This document shows positions 1 to 9,051 of a stretch of DNA of 64,000 nucleotides, in pieces. Below the pieces are notes generated by a model. That model had not been told where the DNA came from, searched no databases, and worked only from the letters and a program-made list of their open reading frames with translations. Position 1 is the first letter of the stretch, and each line of letters begins with the position of its first letter. The position numbers and the translations under genes are program-made. Where the stretch lies: the NCBI GenBank assembly GCA_030147525.1, contig JASBVF010000010.1:62001-126000 (forward strand). The letters run 5' to 3'. This DNA is from Bacteroidota bacterium (lineage in GTDB: Bacteria; Bacteroidota; Bacteroidia; Chitinophagales; Saprospiraceae).

Positions 1-618
1 TCTGGCAGCCATTTCCTCCAGCAGCCGCTGGTTTTCACGATACCATTCCTGGGTATGGTAGCCAGCGTAGAACTTGCCGTATTGTCCGGTGAAATCTTCG
101 TGGTGAAGGTGGAGCCAGTCGTATTCGGTCAGTTTGTCAGCCAGCACCTCTTCGTCATAAATTTTATCGAAAGGAATTTCAGCATAGGTCAGCACCAGCG
201 TTACGGCGTCGTCCCAGGGCTGAATTTCGTCGCCTCGTTGGCTTTTGAAATTTTCAGTGGGTGTGTACACGGCGATTTTTGGCGCTTTTTCCAGTTTGAT
301 AGCGTCCATGTTGACTTCCGGCTGGGCTATTTCATTCAGAATTTTATTGAAAGCTGCATCGGGGATGATTTCAAAACTGACTCCCCGGACCTTGCATTCA
401 TTTTCAAAAATCGTGGTGTGGGGGAAGGCGAAACTTCCGCCACGGTAGTTGAGCAGCCACCAGGCTTCGATGTTGTTGTTGAGTACCCAGTAGGTTACAC
501 CGTAGGCTTTCAGGTGATTGCGCTGCTCAAGATCCATGGGCAGGACCATGAATGCAGCTTTTACCTGGAAAGCCAGGACAAGAAAAAGCGAAAATGTCAG
601 TAGTGATTTCTTAAACAT
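1..618 (-). CDS. Secreted conserved protein, 5' part (Bacteroidota family often labelled asparagine synthetase B)
   Basis: The reading frame runs from ATG at 618 to the window edge, giving 206 residues with no stop, so the 3' end is missing. It starts with a signal peptide (MFKKSLLTFSLFLVLAFQVKA), followed by a globular region rich in Trp and His, including LHLHHEDFTGQYGKFY near residues 165-180. I recall similar secreted proteins in Bacteroidota databases called asparagine synthetase B, but nothing here shows a glutamine amidotransferase or AMP-forming site, so that name should not be taken as function. It is divergently transcribed from the VWA gene at 997. The gene is well supported; its role is unknown. 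Confidence 0.75.
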   Translation of the reverse strand, partial: MFKKSLLTFSLFLVLAFQVKAAFMVLPMDLEQRNHLKAYGVTYWVLNNNIEAWWLLNYRGGSFAFPHTTIFENECKVRGVSFEIIPDAAFNKILNEIAQPEVNMDAIKLEKAPKIAVYTPTENFKSQRGDEIQPWDDAVTLVLTYAEIPFDKIYDEEVLADKLTEYDWLHLHHEDFTGQYGKFYAGYHTQEWYRENQRLLEEMAAR

Positions 619-996
619 GATGCGTGCGTTTATTAATTCAGAACGGTTAAACGATGGTTATCGGATTAAATTGGAATAAAGCCGGAACTTCCCTGCTGTT
701 TGGGCAGCAGTATATATAAAAACGGAAAATTAAAATGCAGATTGCCGGGCAAAGGTTGAGGTTGTACGATCATTCCTTGCAAAAAGTTTGCAAAAAAGGC
801 AACGAGACTAACCTATTCCCGTTCTTTTATGTTTTGAACCTGTTTTTAGTCAATTTTAAATAACCGCCGGTTTTTAGAAATTTGCGCCGGTTTTATCAAT
901 CAAAATCAAAAGCGTTGCCAGTTTATCGCCCGACTGCTCTTTCAATCAGCCCGGCATCTGAAAACTGCCAACAGCCCGATACTCACTGCCCAAATA
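619..996. other. Divergent intergenic region, no gene seen
   Basis: This 378-base gap separates two divergently transcribed genes and is AT-rich, especially around 700-735 and 850-890. It should hold promoters for both. I see no clean TAnnTTTG element with a TTG at the right distance, no tRNA and no convincing ORF. Confidence 0.5.
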
Positions 997-3093
997 ATGG
1001 AAAGTCTTAGTTTTCAATATCCTTCCTGGTACATTCTGCTCTGCGTTCTACTCGGTCTTGCTTACGCAATGGCGCTGTATTTTAAAGACAAAACCTTCAT
1101 CGAACAGTCCCCGTGGTTGAACAAAGGGCTTGGAGTAATCCGCTTTCTGGCGGCTACTTTGCTGGCCATTTTGCTGTTGCAGCCGCTGCTCAAATCACTT
1201 TTCACGGACACGAAAAAGCCGGTCGTAGTACTGGCACAGGATCAGTCTGAGTCAGTGGGAGAGGTTTTGCAAGGTGAAGTTTTAGAAAACTACCAAACGG
1301 CCTGGCAAGGCCTGAAAGACAAGTTGAGCGAGAAATACGAGGTAAAAGAATTTGCCTTTGGCAGCGAGGTGAGAGAAGGGGTGAATTTTGAAATGACGGA
1401 CAAAATTTCCAACCTCTCCTCCGTGGTGCAAGAGGTGAGCGATCTCTACGGCAATCAAAACCTCGGTGCTGTGGTCATGGCAACCGACGGGATTTACAAC
1501 GAAGGCAGCAATCCGCTTTACGTCGGAACGAAATTGAATGCTCCTGTTTTCACTGTAGCATTGGGCGACACGGTGCAGAAAAAAGACCTCGTGCTAAAAC
1601 GGGTGTTTCACAATAAAATCGCCTACCTGGGGGATAAATTCAGCGTGCAGGTAGACCTGGCGGCCCGGAATTTTGCCGGCGCCACGACCACGCTGACGGT
1701 CGCAAAAGTTGATGGCAGCAACGTGCGCAACCTCCAGCAAATACCGGTAACGATCAATCAAAACGACTTTTTTAATACCCGTGAAATCATTTTGGATGCC
1801 AGCGAAGCGGGTGTTCAGCGTTATCGAATTTCATTGAGCCCTGTCAACGGCGAAGTGACAACGGCGAACAATAGCAAAGATTTTTTCGTGGACATACTCG
1901 ATGCCCGGCAGAAACTGCTGATCGTCGCCAATGCACCGCATCCTGATGTTTCGGCGCTGAAACAGACGCTGGAACGTAACAAAAATTACCAGATCACGAC
2001 CGCCTACATCAGCGACCTGAAAGTGAATGTTGCCGAGTTCGACTTTGTCGTACTGCACAATTTGCCAAGCAGCAAAAACGATGCTTCTGCGATCCTGAAT
2101 GTGCTCAACAGCCGTAAAATTCCCCGGATGTTCATCGTCGGTTCGCAGACCAATCTTGCGAGGTTTAATCAGGTTCAACCACTGCTTGCTATCCAGGGCG
2201 ATCAACGCAATACCAACGATGTGCAAGGCATTTTTAATCCGAATTTCAGCCTGTTCACGATTGATGAAAATCTGCGGAGCAACCTGCCAACTTTCAACCC
2301 GTTGACGGCGCCTTTTGGTGATTTCCAAACCAGGGGCGATGCACAGGTATTGTTATTTCAGCGGATCGGCAGGGTGGACACCAGGTATCCGCTATTGGTT
2401 TTTGGCGAAGATGCCGGGGTGAAAATGGCGGTTTTGGCGGCGGAAGGGCTTTGGCGCTGGCGGCTTTTTGACTATCTCCAGCATCAGAATCACAACATTT
2501 TTGAAGAACTGATCGGAAAAAATTTCCAGTACGTAACGGTGAAGTCAGACAAGCGGCGCTTTCGGATTTCTGTCAGCAAAACAATTTTCAATGAAAATGA
2601 GCAGGTCATCCTCGACGCTGAACTTTACAACGAAAGCTACGAACTCATCAACGAACCGGACGTAAGCCTGACGATTACGAACAGCGAGGGTAAGGACTTC
2701 AACTATACTTTCGATAAAACAGTAAAGGGCTACACGCTCACAGCCGGGGTTTTTCCGGTCGGAAATTATCGTTTCCGGGGCAATGTGACTTTCAACGGCC
2801 AAAACCTGACGAGCGAGGGGCAGTTCAGTGTGCAACCCATTCAGTTGGAAATTTATGAAACAACTGCTGACCATGCCATGCTGCGTCGTCTGAGCGATGA
2901 ATTTGGCGGGCAGGTTTTTTACCAAAACCAAATGGAGGAACTGGGCGAGGCGCTGCTGGCGAAAAATATCAAGCCGGTCATCTACTCGACGACCAAAACC
3001 CGGTCGGTGATCAACCTGAAGTGGATTTTCTTTTTGCTGCTGGGAATGCTGTCGCTGGAGTGGTTTCTGCGGAGGTATTTTGGGGCGTATTGA
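997..3093 (+). CDS. VWA-domain membrane protein, BatA-like family
   Basis: This 698-residue protein has membrane segments near residues 12-29 and 46-66 and a third at the C-terminus (about 672-692), leaving a large extracytoplasmic middle. A von Willebrand A-like domain follows the second segment. It has a MIDAS DxSxS motif (DQSES, residues 82-86) and a downstream ATDGIYNEGSNP stretch that supplies the MIDAS Thr/Asp. The region after about residue 300 looks like beta-sandwich and glutamine-amidotransferase-like sequence, as in large Bacteroidota VWA membrane proteins. VWA proteins of this type usually work with a MoxR-type AAA+ ATPase. None is adjacent, though a ChlI-like ATPase lies 6 kb away at 9052. 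Its function is inferred only as a metal-ion-dependent scaffold in the cell envelope. Confidence 0.8.
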   Translation: MESLSFQYPSWYILLCVLLGLAYAMALYFKDKTFIEQSPWLNKGLGVIRFLAATLLAILLLQPLLKSLFTDTKKPVVVLAQDQSESVGEVLQGEVLENYQTAWQGLKDKLSEKYEVKEFAFGSEVREGVNFEMTDKISNLSSVVQEVSDLYGNQNLGAVVMATDGIYNEGSNPLYVGTKLNAPVFTVALGDTVQKKDLVLKRVFHNKIAYLGDKFSVQVDLAARNFAGATTTLTVAKVDGSNVRNLQQIPVTINQNDFFNTREIILDASEAGVQRYRISLSPVNGEVTTANNSKDFFVDILDARQKLLIVANAPHPDVSALKQTLERNKNYQITTAYISDLKVNVAEFDFVVLHNLPSSKNDASAILNVLNSRKIPRMFIVGSQTNLARFNQVQPLLAIQGDQRNTNDVQGIFNPNFSLFTIDENLRSNLPTFNPLTAPFGDFQTRGDAQVLLFQRIGRVDTRYPLLVFGEDAGVKMAVLAAEGLWRWRLFDYLQHQNHNIFEELIGKNFQYVTVKSDKRRFRISVSKTIFNENEQVILDAELYNESYELINEPDVSLTITNSEGKDFNYTFDKTVKGYTLTAGVFPVGNYRFRGNVTFNGQNLTSEGQFSVQPIQLEIYETTADHAMLRRLSDEFGGQVFYQNQMEELGEALLAKNIKPVIYSTTKTRSVINLKWIFFLLLGMLSLEWFLRRYFGAY

Positions 3094-3112
3094 AAATGTA
3101 AGATTTAGCGAT

Positions 3113-3736
3113 TTACGGTTGGCTCGTGAGATGTTGAATCATGCTCTCAACGACCTGATCGACCGTGCCGTTTCCGTCAATTTCAACAATATTCTCTCCG
3201 TGTTCTGATCTTAAAAATTCCACGGCGGCCAGGTATTTCCGCCGGATTTCTTCCAGGTTTTCTTCAAACAATTCCGGTGGGAGGTTGCGCTTTTTCATTC
3301 GTTCGTAGCAGACTTCATTGCTGACATTCAGAAAAAAAATAAGGTCGGGCTTCAATGCCAACTCATTGATTTTCAGGACAGAAGCCATCGGAAAATCTTC
3401 CGTGCTTTGGTAAACGAGTGAGGAAAGGTAATACCGGTCGGAGAGTACAATGCGATTGTTGCCGCTTTCGAGCCATGGAATGATCTCCCGGTCGCAGTGA
3501 TCAAGTCGGTTGGCAGCGAAAGCGAGGGCAAGGGTGCGGGGCCGGAACTGCGTGATTTTTTTAGTCAATACCTGCCGGATGTAGTCACCGCCGCACGATG
3601 GATTGTGCGGTTCGTAGGTGGTCAAGACTTTAGCCTGAAAACGCTCCTCCAGTACTTCAGCGAGCCGTTTTCCAGACGTTGACTTGCCGGATCCATCCAG
3701 CCCTTCAATGACGATGAAAAGCGATTTCTTCATCAT
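3113..3736 (-). CDS. tmk: Thymidylate kinase
   Basis: The enzyme phosphorylates dTMP to dTDP with ATP in the cytoplasm, an essential step in dTTP synthesis. The 207-residue length is normal for the family. The P-loop EGLDGSGKST lies near residues 11-20, the DRY motif (LSDRYYLSS) near 98-106, and the lid region carries basic residues (RMKKRNLP). The start ATGATG overlaps the TGA stop of ftsY in an ATGA arrangement, so the two are translationally coupled; either Met could be used. Confidence 0.95.
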   Translation of the reverse strand: MMKKSLFIVIEGLDGSGKSTSGKRLAEVLEERFQAKVLTTYEPHNPSCGGDYIRQVLTKKITQFRPRTLALAFAANRLDHCDREIIPWLESGNNRIVLSDRYYLSSLVYQSTEDFPMASVLKINELALKPDLIFFLNVSNEVCYERMKKRNLPPELFEENLEEIRRKYLAAVEFLRSEHGENIVEIDGNGTVDQVVESMIQHLTSQP

Positions 3737-4689
3737 TTTTTGAAAAATGACTCCACAAAAACACGCTTGTTAAAAACCTGCAGCTTGTCGATGGCTTCGC
3801 CAATGCCAATGTATTTGATCGGAATTTTAAACTGATCTGAAATGCCGATGGCGACGCCGCCCTTGGCAGTGCCGTCAAGTTTGGTCAGAGCCAGACAGGA
3901 TACTTCGGTAGCAGCAGTGAATTGTTTGGCCTGTTCGATGGCGTTTTGGCCGGTGGTGGCGTCCAGAATCAGCAGGACATCGTGCGGAGCATCGGGCAGG
4001 CGCTTACCGACAGAGCGTTTGATTTTTCCAAGCTCATTCATCAGGTTGATCTTGGTGTGCAGGCGGCCGGCCGTATCGATGATGGCGACGTCGCAGTTAT
4101 TTTTGATGGCATAATCCGTGGTTTCGTAAGCTACTGCGGCAGGGTCAGTGTTCATGCCTTTGGCGTAAAAATCGCAACCGACCCGCTCTGACCAGATTTT
4201 CAGTTGATCAACGGCTGCAGCCCGAAAAGTGTCGCCGGCTCCGATGACCACTTTTTTACCTTGCTGTTTGAACTGATAGGCCAGCTTGCCAATGGTCGTT
4301 GTTTTCCCAACACCATTCACACCGACGACCAGCAAAACGTAAGGTTTGACGCTTTCGGGAGTGGAAAAATCTTCGGCATCCTGGGTATTGTTTTCTTCGA
4401 GCAGATTGACGATCTCATCCCGCATGATTTCATTCAATTCGCTGGTATTCAGGTATTTGTCCTTTTTTACCCGCTCCTCGATCCGCTCAATTATTTTGAT
4501 GGTGGTGTCCAACCCCACATCAGAAGCGATCAGGATGCTTTCCAGCTCGTCGAGCACCTCGACGTCAACGGTTGATTTACCGGCGACCGCTTTTGTCAGT
4601 TTGTCAAAGAAGCCGGTCTTTGTTTTTTCAAGTCCTTTGTCGAGGTCTTGTTCTTTTTCTTTGGTAAAAAACTTTTTAAAAAAACTCAT
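3733..4689 (-). CDS. ftsY: Signal recognition particle receptor FtsY
   Basis: FtsY is the SRP receptor GTPase that docks ribosome-nascent chain-Ffh complexes at the inner membrane. The 318-residue protein has a short lysine-rich N-terminus, which in Bacteroidota replaces the long acidic A domain of E. coli. The NG domain carries all GTPase motifs: GVNGVGKTTT (G1), DTFRAAA, DTAGR (G3) and TKLDGTAKGG (G4/closing loop). It ends in a GIGE...L..F sequence typical of the family. It lies downstream of the rpmB-rpmG-DUF4295 cluster, an order I recognise from many Bacteroidota, and overlaps tmk by four bases. A hairpin at 4759-4789 separates it from the DUF4295 gene. Confidence 0.96.
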   Translation of the reverse strand: MSFFKKFFTKEKEQDLDKGLEKTKTGFFDKLTKAVAGKSTVDVEVLDELESILIASDVGLDTTIKIIERIEERVKKDKYLNTSELNEIMRDEIVNLLEENNTQDAEDFSTPESVKPYVLLVVGVNGVGKTTTIGKLAYQFKQQGKKVVIGAGDTFRAAAVDQLKIWSERVGCDFYAKGMNTDPAAVAYETTDYAIKNNCDVAIIDTAGRLHTKINLMNELGKIKRSVGKRLPDAPHDVLLILDATTGQNAIEQAKQFTAATEVSCLALTKLDGTAKGGVAIGISDQFKIPIKYIGIGEAIDKLQVFNKRVFVESFFKK

Positions 4690-4758
4690 GAAACGTGAAT
4701 GAACGATGAAAGAAAAGCAATGAACGACTTTGGGGGAGGTTCATCGTCAAATGGCAAA

Positions 4759-4789
4759 GGCTTTTCCTAAAACAAGTTTAAGAAAAGCC
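4759..4789 (-). terminator. Hairpin between the DUF4295 gene and ftsY
   Basis: A 13-bp stem with one mismatch (GGCTTTTCCTAAA against TTTAAGAAAAGCC) encloses a 5-base loop. It lies after the DUF4295 stop on the minus strand. There is only a weak T-run behind it, so it may attenuate rather than fully terminate transcription into ftsY. Confidence 0.5.
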
Positions 4790-4826
4790 TCTTCATAATT
4801 TACAAAAATGTATGAGTTCAGGAGAT

Positions 4827-5000
4827 TTACTTGCTTTCGAAGAACTCCTTCACCTTGTCTTTGTGAATCATCAATTCTTTGTAGGTGTACTTGCCCGTTT
4901 TGGGATCTTTGACACTCTTCACAACTTTAACGAAGTCACGGCCTGAACCCACGTTCTGGGCACGTTGGGCGACTTTTGCGTTTTTGGATACTTTTGCCAT
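4827..5000 (-). CDS. DUF4295 small basic protein
   Basis: This 57-residue protein begins MAKVSKNAKVAQRAQ and is very lysine-rich. It matches DUF4295, a family essentially confined to Bacteroidota and encoded directly after rpmG and before ftsY, as here. The position among ribosomal protein genes and the basic composition suggest a ribosome-associated role, which is an inference. Confidence 0.88.
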   Translation of the reverse strand: MAKVSKNAKVAQRAQNVGSGRDFVKVVKSVKDPKTGKYTYKELMIHKDKVKEFFESK

Positions 5001-5068
5001 GATTGAACAGGTTGAAGATTAATTAAAACTTTTTACAGATACCCAAACATTATCAGTTCGAAAAAAGA

Positions 5069-5257
5069 TTACTTGATCTCTCTGTGAACCGTAACTTTTT
5101 TCATGAACGGGTTGTACTTTTTCAATTCCAGACGCTCCGGCGTGTTCTTGCGGTTCTTCTGAGTTACGTACCGGGAAATACCGGCAACACCGGCTTTCTT
5201 TTGCTCAGTACACTCAAGAATGATCTGGATACGATTTCCTTTGGATTTCTTTGCCAT
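5069..5257 (-). CDS. rpmG: 50S ribosomal protein L33
   Basis: L33 sits near the E site of the large ribosomal subunit. The 62-residue protein starts [20 protein letters not shown] and ends [17 protein letters not shown], typical of the family. It has a single cysteine, so it is the zinc-independent (C-minus) form without the two CxxC pairs. It lies between rpmB and the DUF4295 gene. Confidence 0.97.
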   Translation of the reverse strand: MAKKSKGNRIQIILECTEQKKAGVAGISRYVTQKNRKNTPERLELKKYNPFMKKVTVHREIK

Positions 5258-5285
5258 TTCAAATAATAGTTGAAAAAAGATTCAT

Positions 5286-5534
5286 TTAAAGTTTCACGTC
5301 CAGCGCCTGTCCTTTTGCCTGCATTTTCTTGATATAGGCATAAAGTCCATGCTTATTGATGGTGCGCAGTGCAGTGGAAGAAACTTTGAGCGTCACCCAC
5401 TTGTCCAATTCGGGCACAAAGAAGCGCTTCTTGTGCAGGTTCGGCAGAAAACGACGCTTGGTTTTGCGGTTTGAGTGCGAAACCTTGTTTCCTGTGATTG
5501 GACGCTTTCCTGTAATTTCACAAACTCTTGACAT
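5286..5534 (-). CDS. rpmB: 50S ribosomal protein L28
   Basis: The 82-residue product starts MSRVCEITGKRPITGNKVSH, the conserved L28 N-terminus with its CxxTGK signature, and contains the NRKTKRRFLPNL core. The frame is open further upstream, but the extension reads toward the tRNA gene and is not protein-like, so the ATG at 5534 is the start. It lies 69 bases downstream of tRNA-Arg and heads the rpmB-rpmG-DUF4295 unit. Confidence 0.97.
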   Translation of the reverse strand: MSRVCEITGKRPITGNKVSHSNRKTKRRFLPNLHKKRFFVPELDKWVTLKVSSTALRTINKHGLYAYIKKMQAKGQALDVKL

Positions 5535-5603
5535 AACGTTTTTGATTTCGGATGCGGGATTTCGGATGTCGGCGATGAGCCGGATCCTAAATCCAAAGTG
5601 TAG

Positions 5604-5676
5604 TGACTCCGGGAAGACTCGAACTTCCAACCTTCTGATCCGTAGTCAGATGCTCTATCCATTAAGCTACGGAGCC
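5604..5676 (-). tRNA. tRNA-Arg (anticodon ACG)
   Basis: The reverse strand folds into a full cloverleaf of 73 bases. The acceptor GGCTCCG pairs with CGGAGTC (one G-U), the anticodon stem is TCTGA/TCAGA around loop CTACGGA, and the T arm is GGAAG-TTCGAGT-CTTCC; the discriminator is A. Anticodon ACG (wobble A probably edited to inosine by TadA) reads CGN arginine codons. CCA is not encoded. It may be co-transcribed with rpmB. Confidence 0.96.
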
Positions 5677-5887
5677 ATTTTAATTCAAGACAAGTATTTA
5701 GAAATTCAATCCATTGGATTTTCATACTTGCCTTCGATTTTTCTGCTTTTAAAGAACTTTTTTTAAATGCGGCTGCAAAAATAGTGCTTTTGGAAAGAAA
5801 GAAAAATTTTTCGCAAAAAATAGTTTAAAAAGTTGTCAGGGGTTACTGTCCTAAATTCGGGAAGGCTTGTTTTTGTTGAATGTCGGC

Positions 5888-7549
5888 CTAAATTTTCACA
5901 AACTTGTTCACGATTTTTTTCTCAGTCCCCAAGAGTTTGATGAAATAGGTACCGCTCGCCCAGCTTTTTACATCTACGCTTATCCTTTGCAATTCGAAGG
6001 GTTTGGTAACCGACTCGAAGGGGATGTCCATTTCCTGTCCCAGCGAGTTAAAGACTTTCACTGAAATTGCTGTGAAATCCTCATTGGAGTATTCGATGGT
6101 CAGCGTTTCTGAAACCGGGTTGGGAAATACCCTGACCAGGTTTTTTTCTTCAAAATAAGTGGCTTTAAAATCGCCGGCAGCTCTTTCGCTTACCGGAGCT
6201 ACACACCATGCGTGGAGGTATTTCAAACTGGAATACACGTTGAGGCGTCCGCCCGTCACCGTTTTATCCTTTAAGCTGGCCAGAGGGTCCACGCTCCTTA
6301 AAATTGCATCACGCACAAGCCTTGCGGCGGCGGCCGGATCTTGAGTGGTTAAGTCAGTAAAACTGTTGCATGGAAGACTGTAGAGCAGCGCAACACTACC
6401 TGCAACATGCGGGCAGGAGGAGGAGGTGCCACCAAAATTTTCATTGTAGCCGGTTCCTAAATCTGTTGTTTTCGTTGATTTTCCGGGAGCACTGAGGTCA
6501 ATGCTGATGTTACCGTACGCAGCGTTGGCCACCCGCAGATCGGCTGTATCCGTATTGGTTACAGCAATGAGGTATTCGCTGGTACAGCTGGTTGGAATGT
6601 CGCCAACTTCCTCTACATCCCAGTTTTCGTTAGCTGTAGCCGCTACGCTGAGGATGCCTACTTCCCCCATTGGATCGTACATGGACCCCCAGGCGGGTTG
6701 TTCCGAGCAATGTTGTTTGTCTAAACCAAAAGATCCGTTGGTTACAACGATGAATGCCCCCTGTTGGCCGTTGGTTTCGTTGTATAACTTCCTCATTTCC
6801 AGGATGTAGTCAAAGGCTGCCACCACTTCGTCCGAACGGCGGACCGAAAGAAACATCATTTTTATGTTCCAGTTGACACCCGCTACTCCGATGTTATTGT
6901 TTCCCTTTCCACCTATGATGCCTGCCACGTTCGCCCCATGCCTTTCAACCGGGAGGAACGGGGAACTGTCCTGAAAATTCCAGCCGTTCACGTCGTCAAC
7001 CAGGCCATTGCCGTCGTTGTCGATGCCGTCCCACGGGATTTCACCGGGATTGTTCCAGATATTCCCCTGAAGATCGGGGTGTGTAAGATTGAAACCTTTG
7101 TCAAGCACTGCGACGACGATTTCATCGCCGTTGACCGTTGAGCCACCGGTTGTTAAACTCCAGACTTCAGGCAGGCTGATGCGATCCATGTGCCATTGTT
7201 TGCTGAAAAGCTCGTCGTTCGGGATGGAGTCACGGAACTGCAATTCTTCATTCCAACTTGCCGACCGAACGCCTGACAATTGTGAAAATGCGTCCGTCAG
7301 CATGCTTTCACCTTCGTATTTTTCAAAAGAAAACAAATGGATATTGAGACGCTTTGACAGGGTTTTTGACCGGTTGAGTCCCGTGAGTCCGGGAATTTGT
7401 GCTTCGATTTTTGAAACAAACAGCGCTGCATCGATGGCGGGGTCCAGTTGCACGATTATTTCATTGTTTGCAGCGGCGATTTGGTTTTGCTGCGAAAACG
7501 CAAATTGGGCCAGAAGAAGCAGCGAGAAAAGCGTAATCAGTTTTTTCAT
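5888..7549 (-). CDS. Subtilisin-family (S8) serine protease, type IX secreted
   Basis: The 553-residue product is read from ATG at 7549, because the signal peptide MKKLITLFSLLLLAQFAFS starts there; the open frame upstream is not signal-like. Residues 20-110 look like an inhibitor-type propeptide. The peptidase domain carries the triad Asp150 (AVLDKGF), His204 (RHGANVAG) and Ser376 (GGTSSSCPH), with Asn271 as the likely oxyanion residue. A Ca-binding-like acidic stretch (GIDNDGNGLVDD) lies between Asp and His. The C-terminus (VRVFPNPVSETLTIEY to the end) is a type A type IX sorting domain. It is therefore exported through the T9SS and anchored or released at the surface. The next gene upstream ends only four bases before this start. 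Confidence 0.93.
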   Translation of the reverse strand: MKKLITLFSLLLLAQFAFSQQNQIAAANNEIIVQLDPAIDAALFVSKIEAQIPGLTGLNRSKTLSKRLNIHLFSFEKYEGESMLTDAFSQLSGVRSASWNEELQFRDSIPNDELFSKQWHMDRISLPEVWSLTTGGSTVNGDEIVVAVLDKGFNLTHPDLQGNIWNNPGEIPWDGIDNDGNGLVDDVNGWNFQDSSPFLPVERHGANVAGIIGGKGNNNIGVAGVNWNIKMMFLSVRRSDEVVAAFDYILEMRKLYNETNGQQGAFIVVTNGSFGLDKQHCSEQPAWGSMYDPMGEVGILSVAATANENWDVEEVGDIPTSCTSEYLIAVTNTDTADLRVANAAYGNISIDLSAPGKSTKTTDLGTGYNENFGGTSSSCPHVAGSVALLYSLPCNSFTDLTTQDPAAAARLVRDAILRSVDPLASLKDKTVTGGRLNVYSSLKYLHAWCVAPVSERAAGDFKATYFEEKNLVRVFPNPVSETLTIEYSNEDFTAISVKVFNSLGQEMDIPFESVTKPFELQRISVDVKSWASGTYFIKLLGTEKKIVNKFVKI

Positions 7550-7553
7550 GAAC

Positions 7554-8363
7554 TTAAATTTTGATCGCATGGGAAATTTGATTGTGCAAATTAATGAAAT
7601 ACGGAACTGCCTGCAACATCCGGCTGCCGTACCAAGAGAACAACTCGCCATCTGCTAATTCTACGACACTTCCCGGGCATTGTTCTCTGATTTCAGCCAT
7701 GTGTTTTTCCTTGAAAGGAAATGGTTCGGATGACAGTAAAATCACTTGCGGCCGTGCAGTTGACAACTCCTCCAACGTGATTTCCGGGTAGCGTGTTTTA
7801 TTTGAAAAAATATTTTGAAACCCGGCGGTCGACATCATCTCGTTGATAAATGTACCGGACGCCGCAGCCATCCAGGGGCGATACCAGATAAGGTAAGCCG
7901 CCGTGACGGGAGATTGGGGGCGGTCTTTCAAGGATTGGAATGCTGCCTTGATTTCTGTTGCCAGTTGGTCTGCGGCTTTTACTTTGCCGGTAACTCTTCC
8001 CACTGATTTCATCATTTCAAGGGCGTCTCCGAGGGTGACGATGTCACTCATCCATACGGGGTAGTGCCGGGCCAGTTCTTCGATTTGCTGACGGTCATTT
8101 TCTTCTTTGTTGCCAATGATGAGGTCGGGTTCGAGGGCGGCAATTTTATCGAAATCAATTTTCTTCGTGCCGCCAATGCGAGGCTTGGAGCGCCATTTTT
8201 CTTTCGGATGGATGCAAAATTTGGTGAGGCCGGCCACTTCATCGTCGAGGCCGAGGTCGAAAAGTAGTTCAGTTTGGGAAGGGACGAGGGAAACGATGCG
8301 GCGGGGTGGAAAAGTTTTCAGTTCCACCTTCCGGTTCATTTGATCGTGAAAAATATGACTCAT
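7554..8363 (-). CDS. BtuF-like helical-backbone metal/cobalamin receptor, no signal peptide
   Basis: This 269-residue protein has the class III substrate-binding fold of BtuF/FhuD. The typical RIVSLVPSQTELLFDLGL opening, the DKIAALEPDLIIGN strand and a helical backbone between the lobes are visible. Family members bind vitamin B12 or iron chelates for ABC import. Here the N-terminus (MSHIFHDQMNRKVELK) goes straight into the domain, with no signal peptide or lipobox, and no permease or ATPase is adjacent. The ligand and cellular location are therefore uncertain; it may be a cytoplasmic cobamide-binding relative. It precedes the protease gene with a four-base gap. Confidence 0.82.
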   Translation of the reverse strand: MSHIFHDQMNRKVELKTFPPRRIVSLVPSQTELLFDLGLDDEVAGLTKFCIHPKEKWRSKPRIGGTKKIDFDKIAALEPDLIIGNKEENDRQQIEELARHYPVWMSDIVTLGDALEMMKSVGRVTGKVKAADQLATEIKAAFQSLKDRPQSPVTAAYLIWYRPWMAAASGTFINEMMSTAGFQNIFSNKTRYPEITLEELSTARPQVILLSSEPFPFKEKHMAEIREQCPGSVVELADGELFSWYGSRMLQAVPYFINLHNQISHAIKI

Positions 8364-8372
8364 CCCGCAAAT

Positions 8373-8996
8373 TTACTTGTGTTTTTTCTCGCCGGCCCAC
8401 ATTTTTTCTCCGGCTTCAATGGCTGTTTTCAGGCTGTTTTCGGTGGGAGGAATCGGGCAATTGTACCCGTCTGAGTAGTGGCACCAGGGGTTGTATGCTT
8501 TGTTAAAATCAATTGCAGCATCGCCACTTTCCAGATCTGACATTTTCAAATCCATGTAGCGGCCTCCGCCGTAGGTCGTTTCATCGTTCGTTAAATCACG
8601 GAATGGCAGGAACAGGTATTGAGCATACTGCGGCATTCCCCTGAGCGCAAGGCTTTGATAAACAGCAAGTTGGTGCGTTTCGCCTTTCAATTCAAAAGTT
8701 AAGACGCCGTATTTGAGGTAAGTCTTGGTGATGCCGCTGTAAGTCGGCAACTCAAAAGGCTTTTCATCCGGTGTGCGCTCGAAAGTGCATGAAACCCGGT
8801 AAGCTTCGTCCGGCTCATAAAAGCGCAGATTGGGCAGGTCATCTGCTTGCAGCGGCGATCGCTCGTCGTGCAGGAAGCCCTGCTTGTATGCTTCACGGTG
8901 TTGTGAAATTTCTTCCGCAAAGGTCAATTCGGCGATTTGACCCACGAGCAACGTGCCATTGAGCGCACACAGGATGAAAAGGACAATTTTTTTCAT
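8373..8996 (-). CDS. DUF1684 family secreted protein
   Basis: The 207-residue protein has a signal peptide (MKKIVLFILCALNGTLLVG). Its C-terminal half shows the DUF1684 signature: LPFRDLTNDETTYGGGRYMD, then DFNKAYNPWCHYSDGYNCP and PPTENSLKTAIEAGEK. The family is widespread in Bacteroidota and Actinobacteria and has no established activity. The conserved GGGRY and NPWC/CP elements suggest a ligand-binding or enzymatic pocket. It lies nine bases upstream of the BtuF-like gene on the same strand and is probably co-transcribed with it. Confidence 0.88.
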   Translation of the reverse strand: MKKIVLFILCALNGTLLVGQIAELTFAEEISQHREAYKQGFLHDERSPLQADDLPNLRFYEPDEAYRVSCTFERTPDEKPFELPTYSGITKTYLKYGVLTFELKGETHQLAVYQSLALRGMPQYAQYLFLPFRDLTNDETTYGGGRYMDLKMSDLESGDAAIDFNKAYNPWCHYSDGYNCPIPPTENSLKTAIEAGEKMWAGEKKHK

Positions 8997-9051
8997 TTAA
9001 AAAAGTCAGGTTAAATGATTGACTTAGCGTTAGTTACAGCAGTATGCTTTT

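Noticed and set aside
55..603. Plus-strand ORF of 182 residues
   Set aside because: It is antisense to a gene with a good signal peptide and protein-like sequence running off the window on the minus strand.
5535..5630. Upstream extension of rpmB
   Set aside because: It is open by chance and runs into the tRNA-Arg gene; the conserved L28 N-terminus starts at 5534.
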